Positions 27,705 through 37,630 of a stretch of 56,194 nucleotides of DNA are shown in pieces. Positions within the stretch are counted from its first letter, which is position 1. Each line of letters begins with the position of its first letter. The stretch comes from Planctomycetota bacterium (GTDB taxonomy: Bacteria; Planctomycetota; UBA8108; UBA1146). The notes beneath the pieces were generated by a model, which saw only the letters and a list, made by a program, of their open reading frames with translations, had not been told where the DNA came from and made no database searches. The stretch lies in contig PAIH01000057.1 in the NCBI GenBank assembly GCA_002711105.1, forward strand, positions 134,857-191,050. The letters are read 5' to 3'. The translations under genes were made by a program, and so were the position numbers.

Positions 27705-30058
27705 CCGCGCTTCCTCCGCTGACTTCGCCCGGCACTTTTCCTACGAGCACCCGCGCGGCCCGGTTTCCGTGCCTTTCCGGCTCTGGCTTTCGAGCGAGAA
27801 GAAGGGTTCTTCTTGCTACTTCGCTGCTGCTGGGGCCTGCGCTGCCCGATCTTCTTTCCTGAAACCCCACCGGTGCCCTTGCCACGCGAACCTCCGGAGC
27901 GGGTGTGAAGGTACCGTAGGTTGATATCTCGTTGCAGAAGATCCACAGACTCCAGCTCAACCTCTACAGAATCTCCCAGCCGAATCATGTTGCCAGCATT
28001 GACTCCTCGAAGTGCAAACTGGGTGTCGCTGAAAACATAGATGTCATCTTTCAGCAGCGAAACATGAACAAACCCTTCAATCAGAGCCTCATCAAGTCGA
28101 ACATGGAATCCCTGATCTCGTACCGAGGTGACGAGGCCCGTGAACCGCTCACCAACTCGGTGCCTCAACCATGAGATGGCCCTCGATCGAGTCATATCTC
28201 GTTCAGCACTTTCGGCGGCCCGCTCACGTGTACTACAGGTCTCGCCCACTTCCAACAGCGAAACGGAAGCTGGATCGATCACCGGATCGACACCGTCGAA
28301 CAGGTGCCGATCCAGAGCCTGGTGAACCTGAAGATCGGGGTATCTCCTGATGGGGGAGGTGAAGTGGCAATATTCCTGCTTCTGTAACGCAAAATGAATC
28401 TGCCGATCGGGGCTGTACTGGGCACGGGTCAAGGTTTGTAGCAATGCGAAGAAGATCACCGGTGCCACCGGTGTTTGGCGTACAACTCCGATCACCCCCG
28501 ACAGGTCCGCAACATCTCTCACTGTGGCCTCGGGTGCCAAAACTCTGCACAAACGGGAAAACTTCTCCAGTGACTCCGGCTCTGGAGGAGAGTGGACCCT
28601 ACGAAGAATTGCGATGTTCCTGGCTGTAGCTATCGATGCGACCGCCTCGTTCGCGACCAGCATGCACTCTTCGACCAGATTGTGTGCCGTAAGGCGACTT
28701 CTCGGACGTACATCGATCACTTCGCCCTCGTCATCGAGAACCAGTTTCATCTCATCGATCTCCAGTTCAAGCGACCCTTCCTCCAGGCGACGATCATGAA
28801 GAAGAGAACGGACCTCGTTCAGTTTGAAGATCAACTGATCGAGGGCATTGGCTGAATCCGATGAATTTTGATCTTGTTGGTCGAGGACTTCCTGCACCTG
28901 CTGGTAGGAGAATCTACGAGCGCTTCGAATCACTGCTCGCTCGACAAAATAATCCTGAAGCTGCCCCGTGGTATCGAGATCGATCCAGACCACCTTGGCA
29001 AGTCGATCCACCCCTGGACGTAGCGAGCAGAGATCGTTGCTGAGTCGTTCGGGCAACATCGGTATCGTCTTGCCCGGGATGTAGACGCTTGTGCCCCTCA
29101 ACAGCGCCTCGCCATCGATCACATCACCCTGCTGGACGAAGTGGCTCACATCGGCGATGGCCACTCCGAGGCGAAAGCCACCGGAAGGGCTCTCGACAAC
29201 TGTAACCGCATCATCGAAGTCCTTGGCATCTTCGGGATCGATGGTGATGAACGGGATTTCCCGATGATCGGATCGAAGCTTGATCTCCCGTTCAGAAATC
29301 TGTTCGGAAAATGAAGCCGCTGCTTGTTCAACCTCGGCGGGGAATTCCTGACGCAGCTGGTGCTCGGCGCAAACTAGCTGCAGATCTGCTTTCCAGGTTC
29401 CCTCCGGAGCCAGGGCACAAAGAACCTGACCCGGTGGCATTCCTTCGATGGTCGCACCCTGACGCAACCTGGCCAGGACACGGTCACCATCCTCGACTCC
29501 GGCGCGGAAACCTGGATCGATCCAGACCTCCCGAACACTCTCGTGGAGTAACGGCTCGACCACCCCGGCTCCCCCTCCTGATTCCCGGTAGATACCTGGG
29601 ATGACTCGAGGGCTCCGTTCAATCACCTCAAGGATCTTGCCGCTTCTGCCTTCACTGGCCCTGGCAGGTGCTCCTCTGCGCGGTTTATGAATCGCAGCAA
29701 GTACTCGATCCCCGTGGTGTCCATCGCGAAGGCGACGAGCCGGAATAAAAGCATCGCCGAGAGGATCTTCGACCAGCGGCCTGACGAAACCGAAACCCTT
29801 GCGTGCCAGTGTCAGCGTCCCCACCAACCAGCCTTCCCGATGAGGAACAAACCAACCCCGAGCAGTGAGGGAAATCGTTTCTCCCTTTTCTTCCAGCTGA
29901 TCGAGAAGTTCCCTGACTTGTGGTTGTTCTCGATCCGAGGCACCGATGGCGGAACAGATCTCCGAGAGGCTTCCATGCCGATAGTCGGGTCCATGACTCC
30001 AAACACGGAAGGCACGGAGCAAATCTGTAGCGCGATCAGATCGCAAAAATGCCTCCAC
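27701..30058 (-). CDS. rnr: Ribonuclease R (RNB family) with basic C-terminal tail
   Basis: TIDPEDAKDFDDAVTV, YCHFTSPIRRYPDLQVHQ, S1-like GLVTSVRDQGFHVRLDEALIEGFVHVSLL, Lys/Arg-rich tail. Confidence 0.95.
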   Translation of the reverse strand: MEAFLRSDRATDLLRAFRVWSHGPDYRHGSLSEICSAIGASDREQPQVRELLDQLEEKGETISLTARGWFVPHREGWLVGTLTLARKGFGFVRPLVEDPLGDAFIPARRLRDGHHGDRVLAAIHKPRRGAPARASEGRSGKILEVIERSPRVIPGIYRESGGGAGVVEPLLHESVREVWIDPGFRAGVEDGDRVLARLRQGATIEGMPPGQVLCALAPEGTWKADLQLVCAEHQLRQEFPAEVEQAAASFSEQISEREIKLRSDHREIPFITIDPEDAKDFDDAVTVVESPSGGFRLGVAIADVSHFVQQGDVIDGEALLRGTSVYIPGKTIPMLPERLSNDLCSLRPGVDRLAKVVWIDLDTTGQLQDYFVERAVIRSARRFSYQQVQEVLDQQDQNSSDSANALDQLIFKLNEVRSLLHDRRLEEGSLELEIDEMKLVLDDEGEVIDVRPRSRLTAHNLVEECMLVANEAVASIATARNIAILRRVHSPPEPESLEKFSRLCRVLAPEATVRDVADLSGVIGVVRQTPVAPVIFFALLQTLTRAQYSPDRQIHFALQKQEYCHFTSPIRRYPDLQVHQALDRHLFDGVDPVIDPASVSLLEVGETCSTRERAAESAERDMTRSRAISWLRHRVGERFTGLVTSVRDQGFHVRLDEALIEGFVHVSLLKDDIYVFSDTQFALRGVNAGNMIRLGDSVEVELESVDLLQRDINLRYLHTRSGGSRGKGTGGVSGKKIGQRRPQQQRSSKKNPSSRSKARAGKARKPGRAGARRKSAGRSQRRKRG

Positions 30059-30070
30059 TACGCAGGAGAA

Positions 30071-30110
30071 CGGGCCATGACGGGGAAATCTAACCCCCCG
30101 TCATGGCCCG
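30071..30110 (-). terminator. Long perfect hairpin between gspF and rnr (terminator/attenuator candidate)
   Basis: CGGGCCATGACGGGG (30071-30085) / CCCCGTCATGGCCCG (30096-30110), 15 bp, 10-nt loop; weak T tract on minus strand. Confidence 0.6.
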
Positions 30111-30139
30111 GAGTTCCAGCTTGATGTGACCGAGAGCCG

Positions 30140-31411
30140 CTATCCAACCTGTTGGATGATCGAGAGCAACGGCATGAACAACGCGACGACGATGAAACCC
30201 ACTGCCCCTCCCATACCGACGATCAGCACCGGTTCGAGAAGGCTAGAGAGAGACTCCACCAGTACGTCGACATCTAGATCGTAATTATCGGAGATCTTGT
30301 TGAGCATCTTGTCGAGCTCTCCGGTTTCCTCACCGATATCGATCATATTTACCAACAGCGGATCGAAAACACCCGACTGACCGAGTGGTTCGGCGATGGT
30401 TTCACCTTCACGGATCGAGCCACATACCTTCTCGATGGCATCAGAGATCACCCGGTTACCCACTGCCGCTCGCACGATTTCCAGAGCTTCCAGGATCGGG
30501 ACACCTGACTGGATCAAGGTCCCGAGGGTACGACAGAAGCGTGAAACCGTCGACTTGCGGACAATCTGGCCAAAGATCGGCGCTCGCAGCTTCGACTTGT
30601 CGATCATCAACTCCCCGGTAGAAGTATTACCGATCCCCTTGATCAACAGCAGCCCTCCGATCACCACGAACGGCGCCAACCACCAGTAACTCTGGACCGC
30701 TTCTGCGAACCCGAGAAGTAACAGAGTCGGGGCGGGGAGTGAAGTGTTCATGTCGGCGAACATCTTCTGAAACTGAGGGATTACCTTTGTCATGATGAAA
30801 CCGAGAATCAGAGCGGCAACGCAGATGACCGCGATGGGATAAACCATCGCACCCTGTACCTTCTTGCGCAGCTTCATCGACTTCTCCTGGAAGTCAGATA
30901 GACGCTGAAGAATGGTATCAAGAACACCACCGGCTTCGCCCGCCTTCACCATCGCGACGAACAGGGTGTCGAAGGTCTTGGGAAATTTTTCCAATGCTTC
31001 AGACAGCGTCGATCCGCCCTCAACGTCCTCAGTCACCTTGGTGAGTTGCTCCTGAAAAGTACCGGGCTTCATCTGATCGGCAAGGATCTTCAACGACCGG
31101 ACGATGGGAAGACCCGCGTCCTGGAGAGTCGCAAGCTGCTGGGTGAACTGCACCATCTCCGTTTGTGAAACCCTGCGGCCAAAGACCTTGAAGGATTTCT
31201 TCTGCTTCTTGCCTGGTCCAAGAGCAACAGAAGCTTTCTTGCTCTCACGAATCTTGGTCGGCTTGAGCCCACGGGAACGAAGTTGCTTTATCGCTTCCTG
31301 CTGGCTTCCGGCATCGATGGTACTTCGTCTTTTCTGTCCACCGGGACCGATCGCTTCATATTCGAATACAGCCATCTTCGCTGCTCCTTCTGGTCGGAAA
31401 ACCATCGTCAA
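30140..31411 (-). CDS. Type IV pilus/type II secretion inner-membrane platform protein (PilC/GspF)
   Basis: Two repeated GspF domains (FTQQLATLQDAGLPIVRSLKIL; FCRTLGTLIQSGVPILEALEIV) and TM segments. Confidence 0.93.
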   Translation of the reverse strand: MTMVFRPEGAAKMAVFEYEAIGPGGQKRRSTIDAGSQQEAIKQLRSRGLKPTKIRESKKASVALGPGKKQKKSFKVFGRRVSQTEMVQFTQQLATLQDAGLPIVRSLKILADQMKPGTFQEQLTKVTEDVEGGSTLSEALEKFPKTFDTLFVAMVKAGEAGGVLDTILQRLSDFQEKSMKLRKKVQGAMVYPIAVICVAALILGFIMTKVIPQFQKMFADMNTSLPAPTLLLLGFAEAVQSYWWLAPFVVIGGLLLIKGIGNTSTGELMIDKSKLRAPIFGQIVRKSTVSRFCRTLGTLIQSGVPILEALEIVRAAVGNRVISDAIEKVCGSIREGETIAEPLGQSGVFDPLLVNMIDIGEETGELDKMLNKISDNYDLDVDVLVESLSSLLEPVLIVGMGGAVGFIVVALFMPLLSIIQQVG

Positions 31412-31444
31412 GGCCTACCGCTTCACACCCTAGGTGATGTTCAC

Positions 31445-33154
31445 CTAGCTAACAAAGGTCTCCTTGACGACTTCCTCGATGGTGGTGATACCATCATAAA
31501 TGTGCAGCAGACCGGCATCGCGGAGAGTCGTCATCCCATCTTCTCGCGCTACAGTCTGCAACTCCTGTGTGCTCGCTCCGTCCATGATTCGGTCCCGTAG
31601 GCGGTCCGACATCACCATGATCTCGAACAAGGCAATTCGCCCCCTGTAACCGGAACCATTACATTCTTTACAACCCTTGCCGTAGAAGAACGTTCTACCT
31701 TGAACGTCCGACGGCGTCAGTTCAAGTTCCATCAGCATCTCTTCGGTCGGCTCGTACTCAATCTTGCAAGCGTCACAAACTCTCCTGACCAGCCTCTGGG
31801 CCACTACCGCCTCAACGGTCGCAGTCAAAAGGAAGGCCTCGACCCCCAGATCGATGAGTCGAATCATCGAAGAGGGCGCATCGTTGGTGTGAAGGGTCGA
31901 AAATACCACGTGTCCGGTCAGGCTCGCCTCAACTGCAATCTGAGCAGTCTCCAGGTCACGAATCTCACCAACAAGAATCTTATCCGGATCCTGACGAAGA
32001 ATCGCCCGGAGACACTTAGCGTAAGTCACGTTGATATCGTCGTTTATAGGGATCTGGATGATACCGTCGATGTTGTATTCCACCGGATCCTCGGTGGTGA
32101 TGATCTTGGTCGCCGGATCGTTGGCTTCGTTGAGGCAGGAGTAAAGCGTAGTCGTCTTACCAGATCCGGTCGGACCGGTCACCAGAATGATCCCGTTTGG
32201 CTTCAAGATCATCTTCTGGATCATCTCGAGATCCTTGGCTCGCAATCCGATGTTTTCCAGTTCGAGAGACACCTGTCCCCGGTCCAGCACCCTCATCACC
32301 ACCGACTCGCCGTGCATCGTCGGCAGCGTCGATACCCGCAGGTCGACGGGACGCCCGGCGATATTCAACTCGATTCGACCATCCTGTGGCAGACGCGTTT
32401 CCGCGATATCGAGATTCGACATCACCTTCACACGGGAAATCACTGCTCGCGCCAATTGAATCGGTGGAGGCATCATCTCGTAGAGCACTCCGTCGACCCG
32501 GTAGCGGATCTTGAATTCCTTCTCGAACGGTTCGAGGTGAATATCAGAGGCACGATCCTTGATGGCGGAGAGAAGAACCATGTTGAGAAGCTTCACCACT
32601 GGCGCGGCGTTCACGTCCTTCTCCAGCTGATCCAGATCCATCATCTCGTGACGGCTGTCGTCCAGCACTTCGATCTCGTCCTTGTCAATCGAACCAAGCA
32701 AGCTCTCCATCGACTCGGAACGATTTGCGTAGTACTTCTCCATCGCCCGATCAATCGAATCGGGATCACTGAGAGCACCCTTCACCTCAATATTGAGCAT
32801 GAATTTCATGTCATCGAGCGCACTAATGTTCTGCGGATCTGCCACAGCAAGAGTGAGAACCGTCCCATCGAACTCGACGGGAATCACCTGGTAGGTCTCA
32901 GCAACATGGGGAGGGACCATCTCGAGAAGATCGGCAGACACCACCACCTCATCGAGATCGACTGGTTCCATGCCAGACTGCTTTGCGATGGCAATGCGAA
33001 GATCGGACTCAGTGACCAGGCCTTTTTCGACCAGGATCCTGCCGATCGCACCTCCTTTGGACTTCTGGTCCTGAAGGGCTTCCTGAATGTCGAGCTCCGC
33101 GATCAAGTCCATATCTTTCAGGATTTGACCGAGCGGCTTCGCAGCAAGCGCCAT
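31445..33154 (-). CDS. Type IV pilus/T2SS assembly ATPase (PilB/GspE)
   Basis: MshEN-like N-domain, GPTGSGKTTTLYSCL, ILVGEIRDLETAQIAVEASLTGHVVFSTLHTNDA, Cys4 motif CDAC...CKEC. Confidence 0.95.
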   Translation of the reverse strand: MALAAKPLGQILKDMDLIAELDIQEALQDQKSKGGAIGRILVEKGLVTESDLRIAIAKQSGMEPVDLDEVVVSADLLEMVPPHVAETYQVIPVEFDGTVLTLAVADPQNISALDDMKFMLNIEVKGALSDPDSIDRAMEKYYANRSESMESLLGSIDKDEIEVLDDSRHEMMDLDQLEKDVNAAPVVKLLNMVLLSAIKDRASDIHLEPFEKEFKIRYRVDGVLYEMMPPPIQLARAVISRVKVMSNLDIAETRLPQDGRIELNIAGRPVDLRVSTLPTMHGESVVMRVLDRGQVSLELENIGLRAKDLEMIQKMILKPNGIILVTGPTGSGKTTTLYSCLNEANDPATKIITTEDPVEYNIDGIIQIPINDDINVTYAKCLRAILRQDPDKILVGEIRDLETAQIAVEASLTGHVVFSTLHTNDAPSSMIRLIDLGVEAFLLTATVEAVVAQRLVRRVCDACKIEYEPTEEMLMELELTPSDVQGRTFFYGKGCKECNGSGYRGRIALFEIMVMSDRLRDRIMDGASTQELQTVAREDGMTTLRDAGLLHIYDGITTIEEVVKETFVS

Positions 33155-33205
33155 TTCTCACCTCACCGTCAGTTTTCCGGGACGGCACCGGATTGATTGG
33201 ACAGA

Positions 33206-34900
33206 CTAGGTCGTGAACTCCGAGGAATGAGTAACTCGTAGGATCTCCTCGATCGATGTCATCCCGGAGAGCAATTTCCTCACCGCATCTTCCTGCAGAG
33301 AAACCATTCCCTCACTTCGTGCCTTATTCCGTAAATCCTTTGTCGGAGTTTTATCAAAGGTCATATCCCGAAGATCGCTAGACATCTCCAGCAACTCGTA
33401 TATTCCGCAGCGACCCTTGTAGCCACCGGAACACTTGGGACAACCAACCGGGCGATAGATGGACTGCCCCATCACCTCCGAACTGGTCAACCCGATCATC
33501 CGAAGCTCCGTCTCGGCCGGTTCGTAGGTCTCTTTGCACTCTTTGCAAAGCAAACGTATCAGCCTTTGACCCATGATGGAAAGCACTGCAGAAGCCACAA
33601 GGAACGGCTTGACGCCCATGTCGATGAGACGGGTAAGGGCTGAAGGAGCATCGTTGGTATGAAGGGTCGAGAACACCAGGTGTCCCGTCAACGCCGCCTG
33701 GATGGCGGTGTCGGCAGTCTCACGGTCTCGAATCTCACCGACCAGGATGATGTTCGGGGCCTGACGCATCATGGCACGCAGGATTCTTGTGAAGTCGAGA
33801 CCGATCTCATGCTTCACCTCTGATTGGTTGACACCGACGAGGTTGTATTCGATCGGATGCTCTGCAGTGATGATCTTCACGTCAGGACGATTCAGATCCA
33901 TCAGAGCAGAATACAAGGTGGTGGTCTTTCCTGAACCAGTGGGACCGGTGACAAGGAAAATACCGTTGGGTCTCTTGATGATTCGGTTAAATCGCGCCAG
34001 ATCCGACTCGTGAAACCCTAGTTTCTCGAGATCGACCAGACCTGCATCCTTATCGAGAATCCTCATGACCACGCTCTCGCCATGCACGGTAGGAATGATC
34101 GAGACCCTGAGATCGATTTCCTTGCCACTGATCTTGATCTTGATCCGACCGTCCTGAGGGCGACGTTTTTCGGCCATATCCATGCGCGCCATGATCTTCA
34201 GACGCGAAATCACTGGACCCTGTAGTTTCTTCGGAGGCGAATCCATCACCTGGCAGACACCATCAACCCGGTAGCGAACACGAAGATCATGCTCCATCGG
34301 CTCGATGTGTATATCGGATGCACCCGCCTTGAGAGCATTGGCGATGATCATATGCACCAGCTTGATCACTGGCGCCTGGTTGGCGTCCGATTCATCGCCG
34401 GCAAAGTCCCCTCGGCCAAACTCCACATCGTCGTCAGATCCAGCATGTTCGCCGAGAACCGAGTCGTATCCGCCGGCCAATCTGTAGTAATCATCGAGTG
34501 CTTCATCGACAGCCTCGGGAGTGGCCAGAGCACAATCCACTTCGGTGGAGAGGATGAAACGCAGATTGTCTATCGTGAAGAAATCAAGAGGGTCGGCCAT
34601 GGCAATGATCAGGGTGCGCCCTTTACGAGCCACCGGAACGATCCGGTGTTCGAGCGCAACCTCTTTGGGAATCGCATCGATGATGTCCTGCGCGATGATA
34701 TGTTTGCCCAGGTTGGCAAACGGCAACTGAAAGTGAATGGCAAGCGCACGCGTCACCTGCTCCTGAGTGCAGATCTCCAGATTGACTAGCGCTTCACCAA
34801 TCTTGCATTCCTCTGACTGACCGTAAGCGAGAGCTTTCTGAATCTCCTCGTCGGTAACCCAACCCTTCTCGCGAAGGATTTCTCCGACCTTCTTCTTCAT
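33206..34900 (-). CDS. Second type IV pilus/T2SS assembly ATPase (PilB/GspE)
   Basis: Start MKKKVGEILREKGW at 34900 (ORF track goes to 34993); GPTGSGKTTTLYSALM, LVGEIRDRETADTAIQAALTGHLVFSTLHTNDA, CKEC...CPKC. Confidence 0.94.
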   Translation of the reverse strand: MKKKVGEILREKGWVTDEEIQKALAYGQSEECKIGEALVNLEICTQEQVTRALAIHFQLPFANLGKHIIAQDIIDAIPKEVALEHRIVPVARKGRTLIIAMADPLDFFTIDNLRFILSTEVDCALATPEAVDEALDDYYRLAGGYDSVLGEHAGSDDDVEFGRGDFAGDESDANQAPVIKLVHMIIANALKAGASDIHIEPMEHDLRVRYRVDGVCQVMDSPPKKLQGPVISRLKIMARMDMAEKRRPQDGRIKIKISGKEIDLRVSIIPTVHGESVVMRILDKDAGLVDLEKLGFHESDLARFNRIIKRPNGIFLVTGPTGSGKTTTLYSALMDLNRPDVKIITAEHPIEYNLVGVNQSEVKHEIGLDFTRILRAMMRQAPNIILVGEIRDRETADTAIQAALTGHLVFSTLHTNDAPSALTRLIDMGVKPFLVASAVLSIMGQRLIRLLCKECKETYEPAETELRMIGLTSSEVMGQSIYRPVGCPKCSGGYKGRCGIYELLEMSSDLRDMTFDKTPTKDLRNKARSEGMVSLQEDAVRKLLSGMTSIEEILRVTHSSEFTT

Positions 34901-35522
34901 GCTCCACCTTTCCTGTCGAGATCGATCATCCGAATCCCCGGAGCGGAAAACCAGCCACCGCGCTCTTTGCGCTGGGAAGCGATCCATCCGCAAAAGAGCA
35001 GCAGATCTTCGGGATCTGACCCCCGTCTGCTCCCCGAGCAGAGATCTTCAACTCTCCAGTGAACACCGTAGCGAAACTGCCGTGTCGTCCGATTTTGGAC
35101 GAACCCCGCACGACAACACCGCATGCCTCCAAATTCCTGCACCCCTGGACGGCCAAATTCCCCGATGAAAATCGATTTGTGACTACCTCGGGAACTCTGT
35201 GCCAGGATCGACCCGAACAGGAACCTGGAAGCCTGAATCCTACGAGATGGCCGTTCAGAGTCAAGGATAGCCCGTTCTCCCAGTCTAGGCTCCACTGCCC
35301 CGGAAGGCTCCGGGCCGACCCGACTTGGAGGCCACCGGTGTACCTTGCCGCTGCGGCACCATCGGTCTAGAATCCCGCCTCTCCCATCTCGGTCGTATCG
35401 GGTCTGGTGCCGATCCCAGGGTCACCGGGGAACGCGTGACCGAAAAGGGGAAACCGCCCGGTGGGTCCGGGTACCGGAAAGACAAATGATCGCTACGGAG
35501 CCCAAAGAATTGGAGACTAGCC

Positions 35523-36119
35523 GTGTGGAGTCTCAGAACTTGCGGACTGATCCTATTGTGTTTCGCCATGCTCTCCGGCTGTGCCGGAAATGAAGACTGG
35601 GTTCGGATGCGCCCGGATGCCACCTCTCCTTTCTCGGGAGTGGAGCAACCTCATGCCAAGCCCTACACCGGCCAGGTGAGCTTGATCTATGGTACCTATG
35701 ATTTCGATGTGAATCCTGATCCGGTCAATCCTCTCAGCGATGTCGATGGATACGGAATTTGGATCAGTGCCAGAAAAAGTGAGTGGTACGTCGCTCCTGA
35801 AATCGGCTACATCTCTGCCACTGAAGATGACGGAGCCGCCGGAGATGTCGCTGACTCGGAGTTATTCGTGGGAGCTCGTGTTGTGGCCGAACTGCCGTTC
35901 ACTCCATTCTCTCTGATTGCTGGAGGTGGATTCAGTTCGATCAAGATCGACGAACACGATGTCGCCCAACCTTCGGATGACTCTGGTCCTTACTTCCATG
36001 GTGGAGCACTGCTCCACCTCGGTGACAATGCACACCTGGGAATCGACTACAAGCTTGCCACCTACGGGGACATCTCGGACCGGACGGTGTTCAGTATCAT
36101 GGCGGGAGTCAACTGGTAG
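35523..36119 (+). CDS. Predicted lipoprotein with outer-membrane-barrel-like sequence (GTG start)
   Basis: Lipobox LLCFAMLSGC; alternating strand-like segments and terminal aromatic (SIMAGVNW). Confidence 0.6.
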   Translation: MWSLRTCGLILLCFAMLSGCAGNEDWVRMRPDATSPFSGVEQPHAKPYTGQVSLIYGTYDFDVNPDPVNPLSDVDGYGIWISARKSEWYVAPEIGYISATEDDGAAGDVADSELFVGARVVAELPFTPFSLIAGGGFSSIKIDEHDVAQPSDDSGPYFHGGALLHLGDNAHLGIDYKLATYGDISDRTVFSIMAGVNW

Positions 36120-36157
36120 ATCGCCCGTAGTAGTAGCCGATAGCCGATTGTGGCTTT

Positions 36158-36194
36158 TCATCGCCTGAGGTCGCGCTGCGGTCTCAGGCGATGA
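36158..36194. terminator. Hairpin between convergent genes, possible bidirectional terminator
   Basis: CATCGCCTGAG (36159-36169) / CTCAGGCGATG (36183-36193). Confidence 0.5.
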
Positions 36195-37587
36195 TTTCGT
36201 TGACCACGCGCCCCGAAACATCCGTGAGACGAAAATCACGCCCGGCGTGGCGGAAAGTGAGCCGCTCGTGATCGATACCCAGCAGGTGCAACAATGTCGC
36301 GTGCAGGTCATGTACATGCACTTTGTCGACCACAGCGTGATATCCGTAATCATCGGTCTCGCCGTATGACATGCCACCACGGACCCCACCACCGGCCATC
36401 CACATCGTGAATCCATGGGGGTTGTGATCACGTCCGTTGCCATCCTGGGCGGTGGGAGTCCGACCAAACTCGCCCCCCCACAACACCAAGGTGTCTTCGA
36501 GCAACCCGCGTGACTTGAGATCCCTCAGCAAACCCGCGATGGGCTTGTCGACTTCGCGTGCATTTTTCGAATGCCCACCCTTGAGGTTGCTGTGCTGATC
36601 CCACTTGTAGGAATGAGTGCACTGGATGAAACGTACATCGGCTTCGGCAAAGCGTCTCGCCATGAGACATTGTCTGCCGAAGTTGTCGGTCTCGGGTTCA
36701 TCGATTCCATACAGTTCTTTTGTCGCCTCCGTCTCACCGGAGAAGTCCATCACCTGGGGTGCTTCCGTCTGCATCTGGAAAGCAACCTCAAACGATCTGA
36801 TTCTGGCTTCCAGTGCATCGTCAGTACTTCGATCACCGAGATGTTCCAGATTGATATCCTCAAGCAAATCGAGCTGGAGTTTCTGAATCCCGGCTTGCCA
36901 GTGGTCGTTGTCCAGATGGTGAATCGTCGCGTCCCTGGCCTTCAAACCCGCGTGGCCAATCGGGGTTCCCTGATATCTCGCCGGCAAGAAGGCACTCGAC
37001 CAGTTATTGACACCGCCATGTCCCAGAGTCGGGCAGATGGTGATGAATCCGGGAAGATTCGAGTTCTCTTCTCCTAACCCGTAGAGCATCCAGGACCCCA
37101 TACTCGGACGAACAAAAGTGTCGCTGCCGGTGTGCAGGGCCAGAAGCGCACCACCATGAGCATCGTTGGTTCCGTGAAGGCTCTTGACGAAGCAGATATC
37201 GTCGACTTGCCCGGCGACATGGGGGAACAGCTCGCTGACCCACTGGCCCGATTCACCATGCTGACGAAATTCCCACGGAGAACGCATCACTCCGCCATAC
37301 TGGTTCGGCGACGCGAAGGTGACCCTGGGCAATGGGTAAGGAAGCGGTTTCCCATCATCCTGGATCAAGCGGGGCTTGTAGTCGAAAGTGTCCACCTGTG
37401 ACGGCCCACCGTGCATGAAGAGGAAAATGATTCGCTTGGCATGCGGAGCGAAATGTGGTTTCCCGGGCAAACCGGCGAAGGCGGGAACCCTGCCGATGAG
37501 GCCATCGAGGGCCAGCGCACCGAAGCCGGCACAACAACCCTTGAGCATCTTGCGACGCGAGATGGAATTCATCGAATCGAAGGTCAC
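36184..37587 (-). CDS. DUF1501 family protein (sulfatase-like fold, Tat-type leader)
   Basis: SRRKMLKGCCAGFGALALDGL leader; FLFMHGGPSQVDTFDYKP; WGGEFGRTPTAQDGNGRDHNPHGFTMWMAGGGVRGG. Confidence 0.95.
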   Translation of the reverse strand: MTFDSMNSISRRKMLKGCCAGFGALALDGLIGRVPAFAGLPGKPHFAPHAKRIIFLFMHGGPSQVDTFDYKPRLIQDDGKPLPYPLPRVTFASPNQYGGVMRSPWEFRQHGESGQWVSELFPHVAGQVDDICFVKSLHGTNDAHGGALLALHTGSDTFVRPSMGSWMLYGLGEENSNLPGFITICPTLGHGGVNNWSSAFLPARYQGTPIGHAGLKARDATIHHLDNDHWQAGIQKLQLDLLEDINLEHLGDRSTDDALEARIRSFEVAFQMQTEAPQVMDFSGETEATKELYGIDEPETDNFGRQCLMARRFAEADVRFIQCTHSYKWDQHSNLKGGHSKNAREVDKPIAGLLRDLKSRGLLEDTLVLWGGEFGRTPTAQDGNGRDHNPHGFTMWMAGGGVRGGMSYGETDDYGYHAVVDKVHVHDLHATLLHLLGIDHERLTFRHAGRDFRLTDVSGRVVNEIIA

Positions 37588-37630
37588 TTTAACTCCTCAA
37601 CCATTTCACCGAACCAATCATCTCACCCCC

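Noticed and set aside
31700-33196. 498-aa plus-strand ORF antisense to the PilB/GspE gene
   Set aside because: His/Arg-rich mirror translation of a well-supported minus-strand ATPase gene; typical high-GC shadow ORF.
35400-35522. GGGGAAACCGCCCGGTGGGTCCGGG...ATCGCTACGG, faintly cobalamin- or GEMM-riboswitch-like, after a GGTCAC/GTGACC hairpin
   Set aside because: Lacks the diagnostic boxes (GCCACTG and CCCGCNACTGT for cobalamin; ACGCAAAGC and GGTAGGTAGC for c-di-GMP-I); downstream gene is a small lipoprotein. An Infernal scan would settle it.
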